DNA of 64,000 nt from Apostichopus japonicus (lineage: Eukaryota > Echinodermata > Holothuroidea > Aspidochirotida > Stichopodidae). The position numbers and the translations under genes were made by a program. Location: the NCBI RefSeq assembly GCF_037975245.1, contig NC_092563.1, positions 8,307,501-8,371,500 on the forward strand, read 5' to 3'. The notes below the pieces were generated by a model, which was not told where the DNA came from, searched no databases, and saw only the letters and a list, made by a program, of their open reading frames with translations. This document shows, one piece after another, positions 23,803 through 36,959 of this stretch (position 1 is its first letter; each line of letters opens with the position of its first letter).

Positions 23803-25244
23803 AGATGTCCCTTTTTGTTTAAAATCCTGATGTTCAAGGTCTAATATAAGGCAAATCCAAATGGTTTAATAATATTAAGCAAATCCAAATCGTTTATATC
23901 AGAGTGTCAAGTTATTAAATATAAGTGGAGCGTCTCTCCCATTATAATTGTCGCTGCTTTATCCAGTTAGTTTGTCAAAATGAAAATCGTTTCCCAACTC
24001 CGACATCGGTTAATGGTATATGTGCCAAGTTTCATTCCCTTTGATTGAAATATATGTTACTACATATATGTTTCTCAGAAACACAGACAATGATGATTTG
24101 CTGTTTATTCCACACCGTAGCTGTGCAATGTGAGGATTGGTGTGATCATGAAGCATGTTTAACCAGCTGTATATATATATATCAATGAGGAAGTTAGTTT
24201 GTCCTGCTGTTACACTCGGAAGGTTGCAATGTTGTATACAGTAAAACTTAAAGGAGCCTTATTGAGTCATATTTAACCAATATATTCACTTTGATTTATA
24301 AATGCTGATATCATATAATGTATGTCATTCTCATTGACTACTGTTATTATCATGTCAAATAATTAAGTAGATTAGTAATAAAATAAAAGAAAGCTCTGTT
24401 TTCTGGACGAAAACGACTGTGAGAATCGGATGAAATCGGATACCAAATACACCCTTGGTAAACTTCATTTGGAGAAATGTCAGAACGGTGTCTTCATTTA
24501 CTTTTCTGACTTTGAGATATCTTATCAACCATCTGACTGTTTATTCAATAGGCTGAGCAACCATAAAACTGACTGCTTTATGATGACCACTGAAGTGAAG
24601 ATCAAGTCATTCGTCCATGTACAGCACTTGAACTATGATACAGTATGATACAGTTGGCAACTATGATACAGTTGGCAACAAATGATTGTTGCCAAATTGC
24701 ATGCAAACATCATACATAATTCCAGCAGAGATTCCATGACTCTGGTCTATATTGCTTCCTGTGACATTTACTACTGGTAAGAGCGCAGCTTATATCATTC
24801 ACACTGTGTCATTGTAGATCCATAATGGCAGGATTCGAGGGGCCATCCAGTCACCACCAACATTTGGCATGCATTAGATTGTAGGTTTTGCCTGGTTTCA
24901 TTTCAAATAATCACTAATTTAGCCAAACTACGCTCCCGAATTTTCCAGTTTGCTCTTTGTATATGTGATTATATACTTACATATAAAACTGTTTGGGCTA
25001 TGAAATGCTAAGTATTGAATCAATTCCTTAGACTTGTGCTCTCCATGGCCTGTACTTTATGAAAGCAAAAGTTTATTATATAGCAAGGCACTTAAGATTT
25101 TATGAATTGTAATCATCATGTTAGATATTAAAAGTCAGTAGGTTTTTAATTACTTGCTGACCGAACTAATAATGCAGTGAATATCAGGTTTGATGAATAT
25201 AGATTTTCAAGCAGGGTGATCAGTTCAGTTCAGTTCAGTTAATA
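23803..25244. other. Region upstream of gene A, no gene recognised
   Basis: Would contain the gene A promoter and 5' untranslated region, but no convincing TATA box or upstream exon could be picked out. A 72-codon open frame at 24430-24648 (plus strand) has no recognisable domain. Confidence 0.35.
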
Positions 25245-25465
25245 CATTATGCTCAGTGGTTAACCCCGGTGCCTTTCAATCATAAGGTCCCCGGTTCGAG
25301 TCACTCCCAGATTAATGTATGTCGTCCAGTTACAGAGTTGTTGACAATTAACAATTCATAATCATGGACGTTAAATATGAATGTGAGAGACTGACTTTGG
25401 TCAGCTTGCGGCTTTGATAATTGCCAATTAGGCTTCTTTGCGAGTTCCTGCTTGCAGGAGGATCT
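25245..25465 (+). repeat. tRNA-derived SINE (family A), copy 4
   Basis: Head GCTCAGTGGTTAACCCC, B box CGGTTCGAGTCACTCC, body as in the other copies, and tail CAGGAGGATCTAATATACATAC running directly into a long microsatellite. Confidence 0.85.
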
Positions 25466-25640
25466 AATATACATACATACATACATACATACATACATAC
25501 ATACATACACGCATACATACATACATACATACATACATACACACATACACACATACATACACACACACATACATACATACATACAGACATACATACGTAC
25601 ACGCATACATACACGCATACACACATATACATACAAAACA
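25466..25640. repeat. (ACAT)n / (ACAC)n microsatellite
   Basis: Tetranucleotide array that grows directly from the SINE tail. All frames on both strands read as Y/I/H/T or V/C/M repeats and are not genes. Confidence 0.95.
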
Positions 25641-26608
25641 GTGCAGTAATGGTATATACAGGATACTAGAAAACACAAAATGTTTATCAAAGCTAGTAAC
25701 CCTAAAGAAAAAGAAAGAAAATAACAGAACAAAGTAAGAAAGAAAATCAAAATGTACAAAAAAAATTGACAGTAATATCAATTACAGTACTTGGAAGTTA
25801 GATAACTCTTTCAGTTGGTACCTAAATGAAGCAAATGACTTTGAATGTCTAATACCAGTTGGGAGAATATTCCATATGTTATAACACTAATTGTTTAGCA
25901 GAAACTTTCCATGTTTAGAGCTGTGTCTAAGTGACAGGGTGAAGCACTGCAACAGATTTCATGGTTGTATCTTTTCTTTTGTTGTTTTTGGATACAGTGT
26001 GTTAAAGAAGATGGAGCTATTTCAGTAATAGCTGCATGGTAAAACTAAAAGCTGTACTACTCCACACTGTCACTGACATGCAGGTAGTGGAGAAGTGACC
26101 CTGAAGAATCACAGATTTGGGAAGGATGAAGAGATTGATATATTAATTGAGTCCTAGAGATGCCATTCGGTATAGATTCAGATTAGTTAAGACAATGAAA
26201 ACTGATTTGGCGGTGTAGAGAATAATTAAGCAGCGAGCCATCGATGTGTTAGTAAGAAGGATAATACAAGGATATGAATATAGACCAAACTCTCAGGCCA
26301 CTTAGACTAGTGTTTAAAACCTTTGTATAGTGTACAGTATCTTGTATTTCCGTGCTAAACCATGACGACAATTAGTCCATTAGGTTGCATTTTTCAGCTC
26401 TCTTGACCTCAAGTTATTGAAACTTTATCTCCCCTGCAAACAGAACATTGGTGGGTTTGGAAGAATTGATTTGTTCACACCTTGCCATGTCTGCCTTGAA
26501 CTGATAGTGATTTGGCTACTTCTAGCTGTGTGATGAGTTGCACAATAGAACAGGCAGCTCAACTAAGGTGCGAAAATATGGGACTGATCACTCAGCTAAC
26601 CAACTGGA

Positions 26609-26643
26609 AAAAACCTGCCGTTCAGTAAAAACGGCAGGTTTTT
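26609..26643. repeat. Perfect 14-bp hairpin
   Basis: The arm AAAAACCTGCCGTT (26609-26622) and its exact reverse complement (26630-26643) are separated by a 7-base loop CAGTAAA. No surrounding element was identified. Confidence 0.7.
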
Positions 26644-26989
26644 GGATGTAACCTATAGCTATTGGACATTTTCCCAGCATGACCCACGCAAGAAGCTGTT
26701 TCCACTGATTAGCTTACGTACAAGGATTCTACAAGAATCCAATAATTTGGTAAAATGATATGTCAGAGCTATTGAATTGAATGGTTTAGGTATAATCAAC
26801 ACAGTGAAACTAATTGATCATATATAGGCCTACCACCAGTGTCATTATATGCACATATCAAAGTAAAGCTGACCAGTTTCCTTTTTTTAATTTATTTGCT
26901 TTTGCATTGTAATGTTGTAAGTTATGTAAATGTTCTAATAACAATAATAATTATACATTTATCTAATAGTCAAGTTTACAAATAATACA

Positions 26990-27184
26990 GTGAATTCTCA
27001 ACTACTGAGAACAAGACGGAAACTAAAATCTACTGGTATCGTCATACAAGAAGACCTCACTGCCAGAAACAGAGCACTACTGGAAAAGGTATCAGATCAT
27101 CTGCCCCGTATTTCCTCATCTTGGTCCATTGATGGTCGGATCTATAGATTAATCAAATCATCAGATGGCACCAAAATAAAGTGA
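26990..27184 (+). pseudogene. Possible retrotransposon ORF1 C-terminal fragment
   Basis: The frame contains RTRRKLKSTGIVIQEDLTA, then NRALLEKV and SWSIDGRIYRLI. The order LK..GI.I.EDLT..N..LL....... W..DGRI resembles the C-terminal part of ORF1 proteins in some invertebrate non-LTR retrotransposons. That assignment comes from pattern memory. No linked reverse transcriptase is seen nearby. Confidence 0.35.
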
Positions 27185-27576
27185 AGAGTTGCCAATCTGA
27201 GTGACGAATTACTAACTTATAACCACTGAAGTTGACTAGTAGGCCCATGTACTTTTTCATGAGGACTCTATATCGACTTCATGGACTCATTACCATTTGC
27301 AAAATTTGAATGATTTTGCTTTTCCAAGGGCTTTGGGTATAACCCTTCCTCATTAAATGATATTTTTTTTGTGAGCAGCTAAACCTTTCACATGATGATA
27401 ATGATATTTCACCCTTTAATCTTAATTCAACTTTATATTCAGCCTGAGTGATGTAGCCATCCATTTGTTATTGTATTAATTTCCCCTAATATATATGTTT
27501 ATGTACATGATTGTACATGTGTTTTTGTAAGTAAGCATACATGTTTATATTAAATGGGTGTATATATGTATGTTTA

Positions 27577-27579
<3 letters not shown>

Positions 27580-27610
<31 letters not shown>
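27580..27610. repeat. (TA)n microsatellite
   Basis: TA run directly abutting a sequence CAGACGCGTATCCGGGG at 27611, which looks like one end of a hAT-like element. The matching opposite end was not found. Confidence 0.8.
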
Positions 27611-27614
<4 letters not shown>

Positions 27615-27654
27615 CGCGTATCCGGGGGGGCGTTGGGGGGGGCGCGCCCCCCAG

Positions 27655-27770
27655 GTAAGAAAAAGAGGAGAGAAAAAAGAGAAGAAAAAAGGAGGGAGAA
27701 AAAAAGAGGAGGAAGGAAGGGAAAAGAAAAAGAAGAAAGAGAGAAAAAGGGGAAAAGGAGGGAGTAGAAG
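27655..27770. repeat. Purine-rich low-complexity tract
   Basis: Almost pure A/G on the plus strand (AGAAAAAGAGGAGAGAAAAA and similar). Its open frames read as K/E/R or F/S/L runs and are incidental. Confidence 0.9.
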
Positions 27771-28450
27771 ATAAACGCCAAGATACCGGGAAGAGAAGAG
27801 GAACAGTCATAATTACAGCGCTGATCACTATTATATACACAGGGTAGCCAGTGACGAATCGAGGATTACGGAGGGGTGTGCGCCTCACCCTACCCCTAAC
27901 ACCGACCAACTCCATTTTTGACGTTTCCATTTTTCCTCTCTCACTAATGTAGATATCACTCGGTCAGTTGTTTAGTTGTTACTTGTCAGCTGTACTGTTA
28001 GTAATTATTCAGTCATTTCTTGTTTACCTTGTTGTTATAAATAGCCTTTTATATCAGTGTCTTACATTAATAAATAGAAGTGTTTCGTGACTGATTTTGG
28101 AGCTACAATGTTATTCTTTGAACAGTCAACTTTTCCGTGAAAGTTTCCTCAATTTACGGTGGAACAGTTCCGTTAAACTTTCTACAATTTAACGGCAACG
28201 CTACAATATATCATACCGGTACTATATATGATAACGCGTGTGTGTGTGTATGGATGCCTTAAATTGTACAATTGTGCTATGAAACCAACTGTGGCTGGTC
28301 TCGAACTCGACCGAGTCGTCGGAGAACATGACGAACCCATCACTTCTTGAGATTGTTCCCATCTGCATGGAAACGCGCGCCCACAAACATACGCCCACCC
28401 CTCTGATCGCTTCCCGATGAGTTACGAAACTTAATGAATGACCTTCGCCC

Positions 28451-28964
28451 GTATGGCAAGCCGTTTTACTTTTTATTCGATATTTGATGATATCATCAAA
28501 TATTTGGTGATATCAGCAAATAATTGTTGATATCATCAAATCATTTGATGATATCATCAAATAATTGCTGATATCAACAATTATTTGCTGATATCACCAA
28601 ATAATTGTTGATATCAGCAATTCATTTACTGATATCACCAATTCATTTGCTGATATCACCAATTCATTTGATGATATCAACAATTATTTGCTGATATCAT
28701 CAAATAATTGGTGATATCAGCAAATCATTTGATGATCTCAACAATTCCAACATATCACTTATTCATTTGCTGATATCAACAAATCAATTGGTGATATCAG
28801 TAATTGATTGAATGATATCAGCAAATGAACCGTACATATCACTAATGCATGCTTTTGTTGATATCACCAATTCATTTGTTGATATCACCAATTCATTTGA
28901 TGATATCACCAATTCATTTGCTGATATCAGTAATTCAACCGTGACGATGATATCAGTAATTCAA
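28451..28964 (+). repeat. Foldback left arm: GATATC-centred 20-21 bp repeats
   Basis: About 22 units such as TGATATCACCAATTCATTTGC. Each is centred on the palindrome TGATATCA and linked by CAAAT/ATTTG segments that can pair with each other. Confidence 0.85.
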
Positions 28965-29058
28965 CCGTGACAGCCCGTCTTACAAGCATGCGCACACGAT
29001 GTCAGTGTACTAAGCAGTACATGCAAATGACAGTGACGAGACAACAGGGTACGGGTAG

Positions 29059-29385
29059 CGTTACTTTCACCTTGGCGATTGCGGTAAACTTGATGAAGCA
29101 CAGATCGTTATTGACAGAAGTTCTCGGATTTTGGGCGAAGTAGAGAGGCTCTTAACTGGCAATGATAATGCTTCTGAAGCGAAAGAACGTCTTCTCCAAG
29201 GCAAAGAGAAATTTAGAACGGATTAACGCGAGCATCGATGAGCACAGGTTCAATTCAATAGCAGCTGTGCACGATCAGCTCCTTTCCATCGCAGATGCAC
29301 AGGCACAGCCAGACGGAACGTTGCATGCCATGAGCGGCGATCATGGGGGGGGGGGGCATATTTTAGGTGGGGGATATAGTATCTA
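29059..29385 (+). pseudogene. Possible frameshifted coding remnant just inside the foldback left arm
   Basis: One frame reads KLDEAQIVIDRSSRILGEVE and continues to EAKERLLQGKEKF before a stop. The next frame takes over with LERINASIDEHRFNSI and AVHDQLLSIADAQAQ. The charged, helical composition on both sides of a single-base shift suggests one decayed protein. No family is recognised. Confidence 0.3.
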
Positions 29386-29711
29386 ATATCCTCCTCCCCA
29401 ATATTTGGTGGCATAGTGTTTTTGTGTGGCTATAAATAGAAACTAATGCATGAGATTATTTATCCAAATCCTATTTGGCGGTGGCTAAAACTTCATCCAA
29501 CACATGCGCTATGAGGTAAATGACTCTTCGTCGTCGTTTCTGTGACCTGTGACCGTATAGCATGTTGTCACTCATGATTATTATCATAATGTCTGTACAT
29601 CTCTTGTGTATGAGTGTAAGTACGTACAATCATATATATGATCCACATCGATATGGGTTCACTGGGTCACTGGGTTTCCATTTGGCCTGTTTCCTACAAG
29701 ATTTCTAACCG

Positions 29712-30327
29712 CAGGCACGTAGCCAAGTAGGGGGGGGGTGGGGCGAAGATCTTTTTTGTCTTTTTTAACGATATCGAAGTTTTATATTTATAAAATTTGT
29801 ACACAATAAATTAACTGTGTCTGAATTTTCGAAAATTCCCTGACCAACATTCTTCATCATACTTCCCTCTACTGACCGGTCTGTTAGGGGTTGAAGTTTT
29901 TTTTTTATATATTGGTTGACCATAGATGAAATTTTGTGCAACATTTATGGATATGTTTTGAAGTGAATTTATAATTCAAATTCTGAACAAATAATGGGCT
30001 TCAAACCTTGAAAAGTGGGGCTGACGGGTATTGTATAGGCCGTTACGTAGTATTACCTTCCAAAGCAATGATCCACAGGAGAAGCGATGAGGTCGAACAT
30101 GATGTGTGACTGGTGACAATCTTGAAAAGGTTATGGATAGAAAAAAAAACTATTGGGAAAACTTGATTCTCAGGCCAAAGTATACAACTTGTTGATCATT
30201 TTCAAGCCCGAGAAGTGCCATTTCCTGTGATCTGGGGGGCTATCAAAACCAGAAATTTTCTGTGGCGCTCCGCTTAGATAGTAATTCGATCGCGCCCCCG
30301 GGTTAGAAAATCCTGGATACACGCCTG
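29712..30327. mobile_element. hAT-like element, copy 1 of a family
   Basis: Left end CAGGCACGTAGCCAAG; reverse complement of the right end CAGGCGTGTATCCAGG. The interior (ACTGTGTCTGAATTTTCGAA, TGATCCACAGGAGAAGCGAT) is also found at 39690-40254. It contains a partial hairpin module near 30210-30285. No 8-bp duplication is visible; the right flank has become a TA microsatellite. Confidence 0.65.
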
Positions 30328-30337
30328 TATTTATATT

Positions 30338-30462
<125 letters not shown>

Positions 30463-30792
30463 AATTTAAAATTTTAATTTGGGGTGGGGGAAATGTTACG
30501 CGTCTGCACCCAAGTTAAAGTCCCCCCACCCCAATATTTGAAACAAATCTCCCGCCACTGGTTGCAGCCACCATCGGGGAGCCAGTCTAATGGACACAGT
30601 TCCCAGCCTGTTTCTGTCGCCCGCCGACCAGGGTATACTTTTTACATTTTGGTATTTCATATTGAGCTACTTAACCACCCCGATATTATTTTTCATAGGT
30701 TTATAGGCCTGGCCTACTCGGTGCTTGCCCAATGTTTGTCCTCCCTGTCACAAGTGCATGAGTAGCCACGGTACTTCTCCCAGTGGCAGTAG

Positions 30793-31880
30793 CAGTGGCG
30801 GCGGAACCGGGGGGCTTGGGGGCTTGGGGGGGCTCAGCCCCCCCAATAAAAAAGTTGAGGGGGCAAATGCATGATAAGCCCCCCAATATTTACCAAGGCT
30901 CCGAAACGTGCATCTGCCCATTTTCCAATGCATACTTGTCGATCTGTCCGATGCACACTATATAGGTGTAATAATTTTAGTAATTGCTGGGGGACCCTCG
31001 GCCCGTCCCCTGGCTATAGACCACATTGTCACCCCAACCGCGTCTTCACGCCCCGTGAAAAGTGGAAGCAGTGAGTGTGAGTACCAGTAAGCGTAACACA
31101 ACTTCGTCTTAGGCCAATGACTTGCCTCATTTCAGCCAGTTCTCCAACATCCCCTTACTTAGTGGCGGAGCGTCCATATATACAGTCAGGGGGCGGATGC
31201 CCCCCCCCCCCTGACAGACTCAAATGGACTGCTGGCGCCCTTTTCAGCTTTTCACTATACTTTTTACTTATTCGCTATTATGACTATTTTATTGCGCTCT
31301 CATATACCTATTGACATTTGTCATATTCTGTTGGTGTAATTTTCCGACAAAATGGCGACGACACCTATTTATTCTCCGTTTATATGCAAATTAGCAAGGC
31401 CCGGAAAGGGTAATTTCCTGCAATCTAGGGAGTATCTTTACTCAAAATTTTTCTGTACGCTCCGCGCCAACCTGTGGTGGCGCTCCGCTTAGATAGTGTC
31501 GAGAGCGCCCCTACAGACCATTTTTGCCCCCCCCCGACCAATACCCCTAGCTCCGCCACTGTCCTTACTACACTCAAAAACGTCTTTGCGAGTACACTAC
31601 GAGTATAATAGCTACTCTCTTAAAACACCATCGAATATACAAATTACAATGTTTTTACAGACTTTTACGTGCAATCTGAGAAATTGCAGATTTGAGACCC
31701 ATATTTTAGGGCTAGGTATTCGCAGCATAAAACACACGGGAAGTGCCGTGTCCGGCCATCTGGGGGTTTGAAATAACCCAAAATTTTCTTGTACGCTCCG
31801 CGCCAACCGATGGTGGCGCTCCGCTTAGATAGTCTCCACACATTAGCCCCCCCAATAATTTTTCCGTTCCGCCGCGCCTG
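30793..31880. mobile_element. Composite hAT-in-hAT element, copy 1
   Basis: Outer ends CAGTGGCGGCGGAACCGGGG and, right, CCGTTCCGCCGCGCCTG. The inner element (31160-31561) has ends TAGTGGCGGAGC and GCTCCGCCACTG with flanks CCCTTACT / TCCTTACT. The 8 bp left of the outer element are GGCAGTAG and the 8 bp to the right are GAGAGTGG, so the flanks do not match. Both outer and inner parts carry a hairpin module (31403-31500 and 31735-31832). Confidence 0.85.
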
Positions 31881-33274
31881 GAGAGTGGTGGGTATGGGGG
31901 GGGGGGGGGGGTGGGGTCGACATCGTAAATGTTTACTTATGGATGGATATGCGTCAAATGTAGTGATGCTTCTAGATGAGAAACATCTCAAACACTTTCT
32001 ATTGATATCTGATAAAAGGTCAAGAAAGGAACTTCGTCTTTTCAAGTAAATTGTGACGTATTAACATTCACAGAATTGTAGTTTAGGTTATTTGATTAAG
32101 TCATGCTTGCATAAATTATTATTAGTGTTGGTTTGGTTTAAGTTTACATTTGTAACAGTTTGTTTTAGTGTGGAAAACGAATCTACTTGAAGTTCTTTAT
32201 TTGAGATTCATAAGGAAGGCCCATGTCTTATGGATACTCTCAAACATAACGTGTATTTCTGATACGGTAAGGACATTTCTGATACTACGAAGCTACAAGC
32301 GATAGGCTTCATTCCTTTCCAAATACATATTTAGAATAGATATAACTACACGCTACACAAATATTCGGACACCTTAGTGTGTAAAAAGAGTGATTTCAAT
32401 CACGTTAGTCTACCTTAACCCCCCAGACTGTTCAAAGTGCTTGAACCCGGAAAGAAGAGCCATTATCCCTATTGAGACCATGACAGTGTGAACGTACTTT
32501 AAGGATCAATTCGAATTCCTTCAAGTTTCTTTTATTATGGTCAGACAAATTACCCATGATTATGGCAAACTTTAGACAGTCGATATTGTGTTGTGGAAGA
32601 TTAAAATGTTCGGACACTGGAAAACTGGTTTTATTGAGTCTGATTGTGCTTTTATGACATATATGGCGGCTTAAGGAGTTTTTAAAAACATATCTAATTT
32701 ATAAGAAATTTCACCGAAAATTAAGGAAGAAATGAATCTGTATACAAACGCGGTTTTTGTTGTGATTACTGTAGGTAGTACGGTACTGTACGGAGCGTGG
32801 GTTATATCGCAATCTGCAATTGCGAAAATGACGTCACGTTCGAGGCTGTTCAAATCATATTTGAGATGTCCATTATTAACGATTAAACCTCGTTTCTCTG
32901 TCAAACGCAACATTAGCGTTCTCATACTTTGATACTTTGACTACATGTTTGAAAAATTAATTATCATTTTTTTAGGTTAATTTTCAGGGCTACCAGACAA
33001 TCCTTTTAAGCTGCTTTCCACTTAGAAAATTGTTTCCTACCTCGTTTTCTGTTGTAGAATATACGCGTTGACGAAGATTGGCTGCCCTCGAAAGAAAGGG
33101 TTTCAATTAAACCCAAGTTTTAAAAGTTAAAATGATACCAAGAACGTTTTTTGGTAAACATCCCAAACTTTGAGGATTTTTCATTTTAAAATAAGGCAAA
33201 TTACTCTCCTCAAATTTTTGGTACAAACAGCTAGGGTGGCACTATATCTCTTCTAGAAAGAGAACCCAGATATT

Positions 33275-33985
33275 TTCAAAATGACGCGTTTTGAGTTATC
33301 GGCTGTCATATACGACCTCTTTTGTACATCAGAGCAAGTTTACTACCTCCTAAACTAATATTGAGAAATGCTAGAACCATGAAATTTGTAAAGGTGTAAG
33401 AAATTTATACTTATAATTAAAGTAGAAGACCCTCACAGCTCTAACATGGTTACGTTGGTATAACTTTGGCATCAAAACCCCTTCCTCATGCTGAATCGCA
33501 GCATGAAATAGCAACTTTAGAGCTGCACAACTTGCAAATATATTATAGGAAAGCATTTTTATCATTATTTTGCATTGTTTGTACTAGACATAATAGCCTC
33601 TGAAAGAATCAAGTACCCTAAAGCAATGATTTAGGAACAATTTAAAATTTAAAATATCACATATTTCAGTTGTGAAAGATACCAAAATCGTATATTTTGA
33701 AACAGTTAACCTAACTCCACAAGACAATGTTTTTATAGATTATTTTTTTAAATTCATATTCTTTGGGATAGACTCTATAGGCATCTGTAATAGGAAGGTA
33801 GAAGAATATTTAATTGCTGAGAAATGAGACCTCAAAAATCAAGAAAATGCCAAAATGACACGGTGGGGACAAATTGTGGAATTTCAAGGTGTGATAAATC
33901 GGCCAATTTTGAAGCAATGTAACTGAAATTGTCAGAATATGCTTATTTTATGGTGTTCCAAGCATACAATAAATTTGGGGATCTT
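33275..33985. repeat. Dispersed repeat of unknown type, copy 1
   Basis: About 700 bp homologous to 55905-56600. Shared stretches include CATCAAAACCCCTTCCTCAT, ATGCTGAATC, TTATACTTATAATTAAAGTA and TGATAAATCGGCCAAT/TGATAAATCAGCCAAT. No open frame, no termini. Confidence 0.75.
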
Positions 33986-34938
33986 TGAAAAATGTCGAAG
34001 TACAAGATACTCCAAAATTGGTGATTTGATACGGTATGGAATGAACCTGATATGATTCTACCTGCATGGTAAAGTATTAATTTCTTGTATCATGGCAGAG
34101 ATGTATCGTTATCAGAGAATCGCTGATAATCTGAAAACGATCCACCGAAAGTGCAGTGACTCACTCAGTGAGAAATATAGAAATATCATGTCACCTCTAA
34201 CTTGGTATAAGATTCCACATATCAATATGATCAGAACCACACGGGGCATGTTACCAAGGTCATCTACGTTAAATTAATATCATTGTAACTTGATTCTAAT
34301 TTAACTCAGGGTTTTATTGAGGAAGTTCGATTGTTTTTTCCTTGTTGCATATGACCACACTTATCACTTCCTTAAGAATTCCTTAACAAATCTTGTCTAG
34401 AGGGGCTTTCTCCTACTTATACCCCCCTCCCCGCCCCTACCCCACCCCACTCCGCCAGACTGACTCACAGAATAGTATACAACAAGACAAATCCTGGTGT
34501 ACAGTACACATAAATTCATAACTTTGTTTGTTATACAATATTGTTATACAATATTGTTTGTTTCAAAAGCTGCAACTATAACTACACTTTGCATCTAAAC
34601 AGCCCGATTTTTACCTAATTTATTTTTAACGGGAAGCGGAGATCTCCCTTCTTCAGACCTCTCCTATCTCCTTATCAAAGATGGTGGTTGCGCGCCTGCT
34701 CTTTCTTGATAAATTATCTTAAAACCCGGAAATATTGCTTTGTGCTTGGGCTTGTAGTTATTATTACAATGTTGCCAGGCAATGATCAATCAAAAGTTTG
34801 GCAGAGTCAAATATTTGAGGTGGGGAAGGGGAGGGGGAGTGGGGTGTAGTTACACTAATAGGGTTGTTAACATCAGCTAATTCACCAAATCGATGAAATA
34901 TCAGCTTCCAAAACATTACTCGGAATCATAAAATGACT

Positions 34939-35888
34939 CACTGGCGGATCCAAGGGGGGGGGGCCAAAAGGCCATGGCCCCCCCAAAGGTGAGCCAAAAA
35001 GTGTTTCCGAACATCCGCTAAATCATATGATTGGAAATTAAAAAATCGAGAGGAATAGCAGTGGTAGACTAGTCTAAACCTTTTCGTTTTCTGGTTTAAA
35101 ATTAAATGCAGAGCTCCCAACTGACCCGCAATTCGCGGGAATTAGACCCGCATTCTAACACCCAAACCCGCTGACCCGCACAAGCGTCCGAAAAAACCGC
35201 ATTGTAATTGTCAAGTATACATAAAAAAATTTGCATCAAATTTTGACTTAGCAACCATCATTTCTTTAGCATTTAGCATAATAGAGTATAAAACCTCCTT
35301 TACAGCATCATTTGAACCTCAAATTAGCCTATATTTCTTTTCATTGGGGCGAGCAGCGAACATTTTCATGCCACGGGAAAGAATGAATTATCACCTACTA
35401 TTCAATTTATTGATGTTACACACAGAAAAAATGCATATTTCTCAGAAAATTTTGGGTGACAAAAGCCTTTCTAAGTGCCACCATTTTACATGTAGGCATC
35501 ACCAGGATTCCAAAAAAAATCAAAAGGGGGAGGGGAACACCCCCTCCCCTTATACCCCTCCCGCAGGACAGCGATTCGTGGCATGGACCAGCATTTGCCT
35601 TCTCAAGAGTTGGGAGCTATGTAAATGTATGAGCATGAGGATTTACAGTTTAACACCGTTTTGCAGTTACAGGCTGGTTGTAAGAAATTTATAACCTATG
35701 AGAAATAAAATTTCTTGAGAAAGATGATCCCAACTTTGTTTCACAAATATTTTAGAAAATTACACCTGGGTAACATTTTTTTTTAGAAGTAAATTAACAT
35801 CACCATTGTACACTTTTGTTGCACCAAATTGCATCTGAGGGCATTCAGCAATAGAAAATTTTCAAAAGGGGAGGGGGCACCCCCTCCC
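34939..35888. mobile_element. CACTGGCGGATCC element, right-truncated copy
   Basis: Starts CACTGGCGGATCCAAG and is nearly identical to 46629-47638 for about 950 bp. At 35889 it is cut by composite element copy 2, and its right end does not reappear on the other side. Confidence 0.8.
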
Positions 35889-36959
35889 CAGTGGCGGCGG
35901 AACCGGGGGGCTTGGGGGGGCTCATCCCCCAATGAAAAAGTTGAGGGGGCAAATGCATGATAAGCCCCCCCCCCCAATATTTACCAAGGTTCCGAAACGT
36001 GCATCTGCCCATTTTTCAATGCATACTTGTCGATCTGTCCGATGCACACGTATACTATATAGGTGTAATAATTTTAGTAATTGCTGGGGGACCCTCGGCC
36101 CGTCCCCTGGCTATAGACCACATTGTCACCCCAACCGCGTCTTCACGCCCCGTGAAAAGTGGAAGAAGTTAGTGTGAGTACCGGTAATCGTAACACAACT
36201 TCGTCTTAGGCCAATGACTTGCCTCATTTCAGCCAGTTCTCCAACATCCCCTTACTTAGTGGCGGAGCGTCCATATATACAGTCAGGGGCGGATGCCCCC
36301 CTCCCCTGACGGACTCAAATGGACTGCTGGCGCCCTTTTCAGCTTTTCACTACTTTTTTACTTATTCGCGATAATTGACTATTTTATTGCGCTCTTATAT
36401 ACCTATTGACATTTGTCATATTCTGTTGGTGTAATTTTCCGACAAAATGGCGACGACACCTATTCTCCGTTTATCTGCAAATTAGTAAGGCCCGAAAGGG
36501 TGATTTCCTGCAATCTAGGGAGTGTCTTTACTCAAAATTTTTCTGACCGCTCCGCGCCAACCTGTGGTGGCGCTCCGCTTAGATAGTGTCGAAAGCGCCC
36601 CTACAGACTATTCTTGCCCCCCCCCTGACCAATACCCCTAGCTCCGCCACTGCCCTTATACTACACTCAAAAACGTCTTTGCGAGTACACTTCGAGTAAT
36701 AGCTACTCTCTTATTAAAACACCATCGAATATACAAATTACAATGTTTTTACAGACTTTCTCGTGCAATCTGAGAAATTGCAGGCTTGAGACCCATATTC
36801 TAGGGGTAGGTATTCGCAGCATAAAACACTCTGGAAGTGCCGTTTCCGGCCATCTGGGGGTTTGAAAAAACCCAAAATTTTCTTGTCCGCTCCGCTCCGC
36901 TTAGATAGTGTCCACACATTAGCCCCCCCCCCAATAATTTTTCCGTTCCGCCGCGCCTG
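35889..36959. mobile_element. Composite hAT-in-hAT element, copy 2
   Basis: Same outer ends as copy 1; inner element 36257-36652. The left 8 bp are CCCTCCCC-like sequence belonging to the truncated CACTGGCGGATCC element. The right 8 bp (36960-36967) are GGCAGTAG, identical to the left flank of copy 1 rather than to its own left flank. Confidence 0.85.

Noticed and set aside
25301-25781. Cys/Val/Tyr-rich open frame up to 152 codons
   Set aside because: Translation of the (ACAT)n/(ACAC)n array and the attached SINE.
27541-27930. Lys/Glu-rich and Phe/Ser-rich open frames
   Set aside because: Low-complexity purine tract plus TA repeat; no protein family pattern.
30484-31090. Small proline/glycine-rich genes repeated near 30.7, 35.9, 37.8 and 42.7 kb
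   Set aside because: These frames repeat because they lie in the four copies of the composite hAT element and include its C-rich and G-rich blocks.
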